A DNA stretch of 48,151 nt, from contig JAMBOW010000017.1 in assembly GCA_023715865.1 (NCBI GenBank), forward strand, positions 1 to 48,151, given 5' to 3'. Origin of the DNA: Neobacillus mesonae. GTDB taxonomy: Bacteria > Bacillota > Bacilli > Paenibacillales > Paenibacillaceae. Below, one piece after another: positions 48,034 through 48,151 of the stretch (position 1 is its first letter; each line of letters starts with the position of its first letter). Both the position numbers and the translations under genes were made by a program. The notes beneath the pieces are model-generated. The model saw only the letters and a program-made list of their open reading frames with translations. It was not told where the DNA came from and searched no databases.

Positions 48034-48151
48034 TTTATTGGAGAGTTTGATCCTGGCTCAGGACGAACGCTGGCGGCGTGCCTAATACATGCAAGTCGAG
48101 CGGACTTGACGGAGTGCTTGCACTCCTGATGGTTAGCGGCGGACGGGTGAG
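48034..48151 (+). rRNA. rrs: 16S ribosomal RNA, 5' end (3' part outside window)
   Basis: The sequence reads TTTATTGGAGAGTTTGATCC, the standard 16S start, then the region of the 27F site and GGCGGCGTGCCTAATACATG, running off the window. It begins the next rRNA operon on the + strand. Confidence 0.97.

Noticed and set aside
1..48151. Mobile elements, prophage, CRISPR array, toxin-antitoxin or defence genes
   Set aside because: No transposase, integrase, repeat-spacer array or recognisable defence domain was seen in any frame; the content is core and accessory chromosomal genes.

Overview
The window reads as chromosome from a low-to-mid GC, endospore-forming, flagellated Firmicute of the Paenibacillaceae type. 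The reasons are strong AGGAGG ribosome sites with many GTG and TTG starts, a CCA-encoding tRNA, a long (Alu-type) SRP RNA, sporulation genes (sspP, spo0F, bofA, a KinA-like kinase), RpoE delta, and gene order shared with Bacillus. The genus is an inference. The window is bounded by the end of one rRNA operon (5S, bases 1-110) and the start of the next (16S from 48034), both on the + strand. It is therefore one complete inter-rrn segment, probably near oriC.

Layout. (1) 1-6.9 kb: 5S, guaB, dacA, pdxS-pdxT, serS, tRNA-Ser(UGA), the order of the Bacillus rrnO side. (2) 7-21.2 kb is a lineage-specific stretch. It holds a small protein plus the spore protein gene sspP (too short to stand out among ORFs), a lipoprotein, an acetyltransferase with tadA, a cluster of DnaA-box-like 9-mers, a PAS sensor kinase with a pseudouridine synthase, motA-motB, a pterin dehydratase, a membrane-anchored cytochrome c, a second acetyltransferase, an NlpC/P60 hydrolase behind a cyclic-di-AMP (ydaO/yuaA) riboswitch, and a membrane protein plus M1 peptidase pair. 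(3) 21.3-43.7 kb: ywhD, pbpG, a seven-function Mrp antiporter operon in which MrpA and MrpB are one polypeptide, speE-speB, ywiB-argS, an S8 protease, rpoE, pyrG with a leader that looks CTP-sensing, spo0F with a clear SigH promoter, fbaA, murA, rho, rpmE. In Bacillus subtilis these genes lie on the other side of the origin. (4) 43.8-48.15 kb: SRP RNA, dnaX, yaaK, recR, yaaL, bofA, then the next rrn promoter and 16S, as on the Bacillus rrnA side.

How the genes work together. Most are housekeeping: GTP, CTP and PLP synthesis, seryl- and arginyl-tRNA, peptidoglycan synthesis and trimming (dacA, pbpG, murA, NlpC), polyamines (speB makes putrescine, speE spermidine), ion homeostasis (Mrp), and replication and repair (dnaX, recR). 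A sporulation thread runs through the window: a Spo0F-type phosphorelay protein, a likely phosphorelay kinase, an SASP and the pro-SigK inhibitor BofA.

I did not find a mobile element, prophage, CRISPR array or defence system. The best leads are regulatory: the DnaA-box cluster between tadA and the kinase; a G7 run in the dnaX linker whose -1 frame stops at once, giving a gamma-sized product; the pyrG leader; a structured RNA with a terminator and a competing antiterminator upstream of rpoE; the MrpA-MrpB fusion; and the transposition of a whole 22-kb block across the origin relative to Bacillus.
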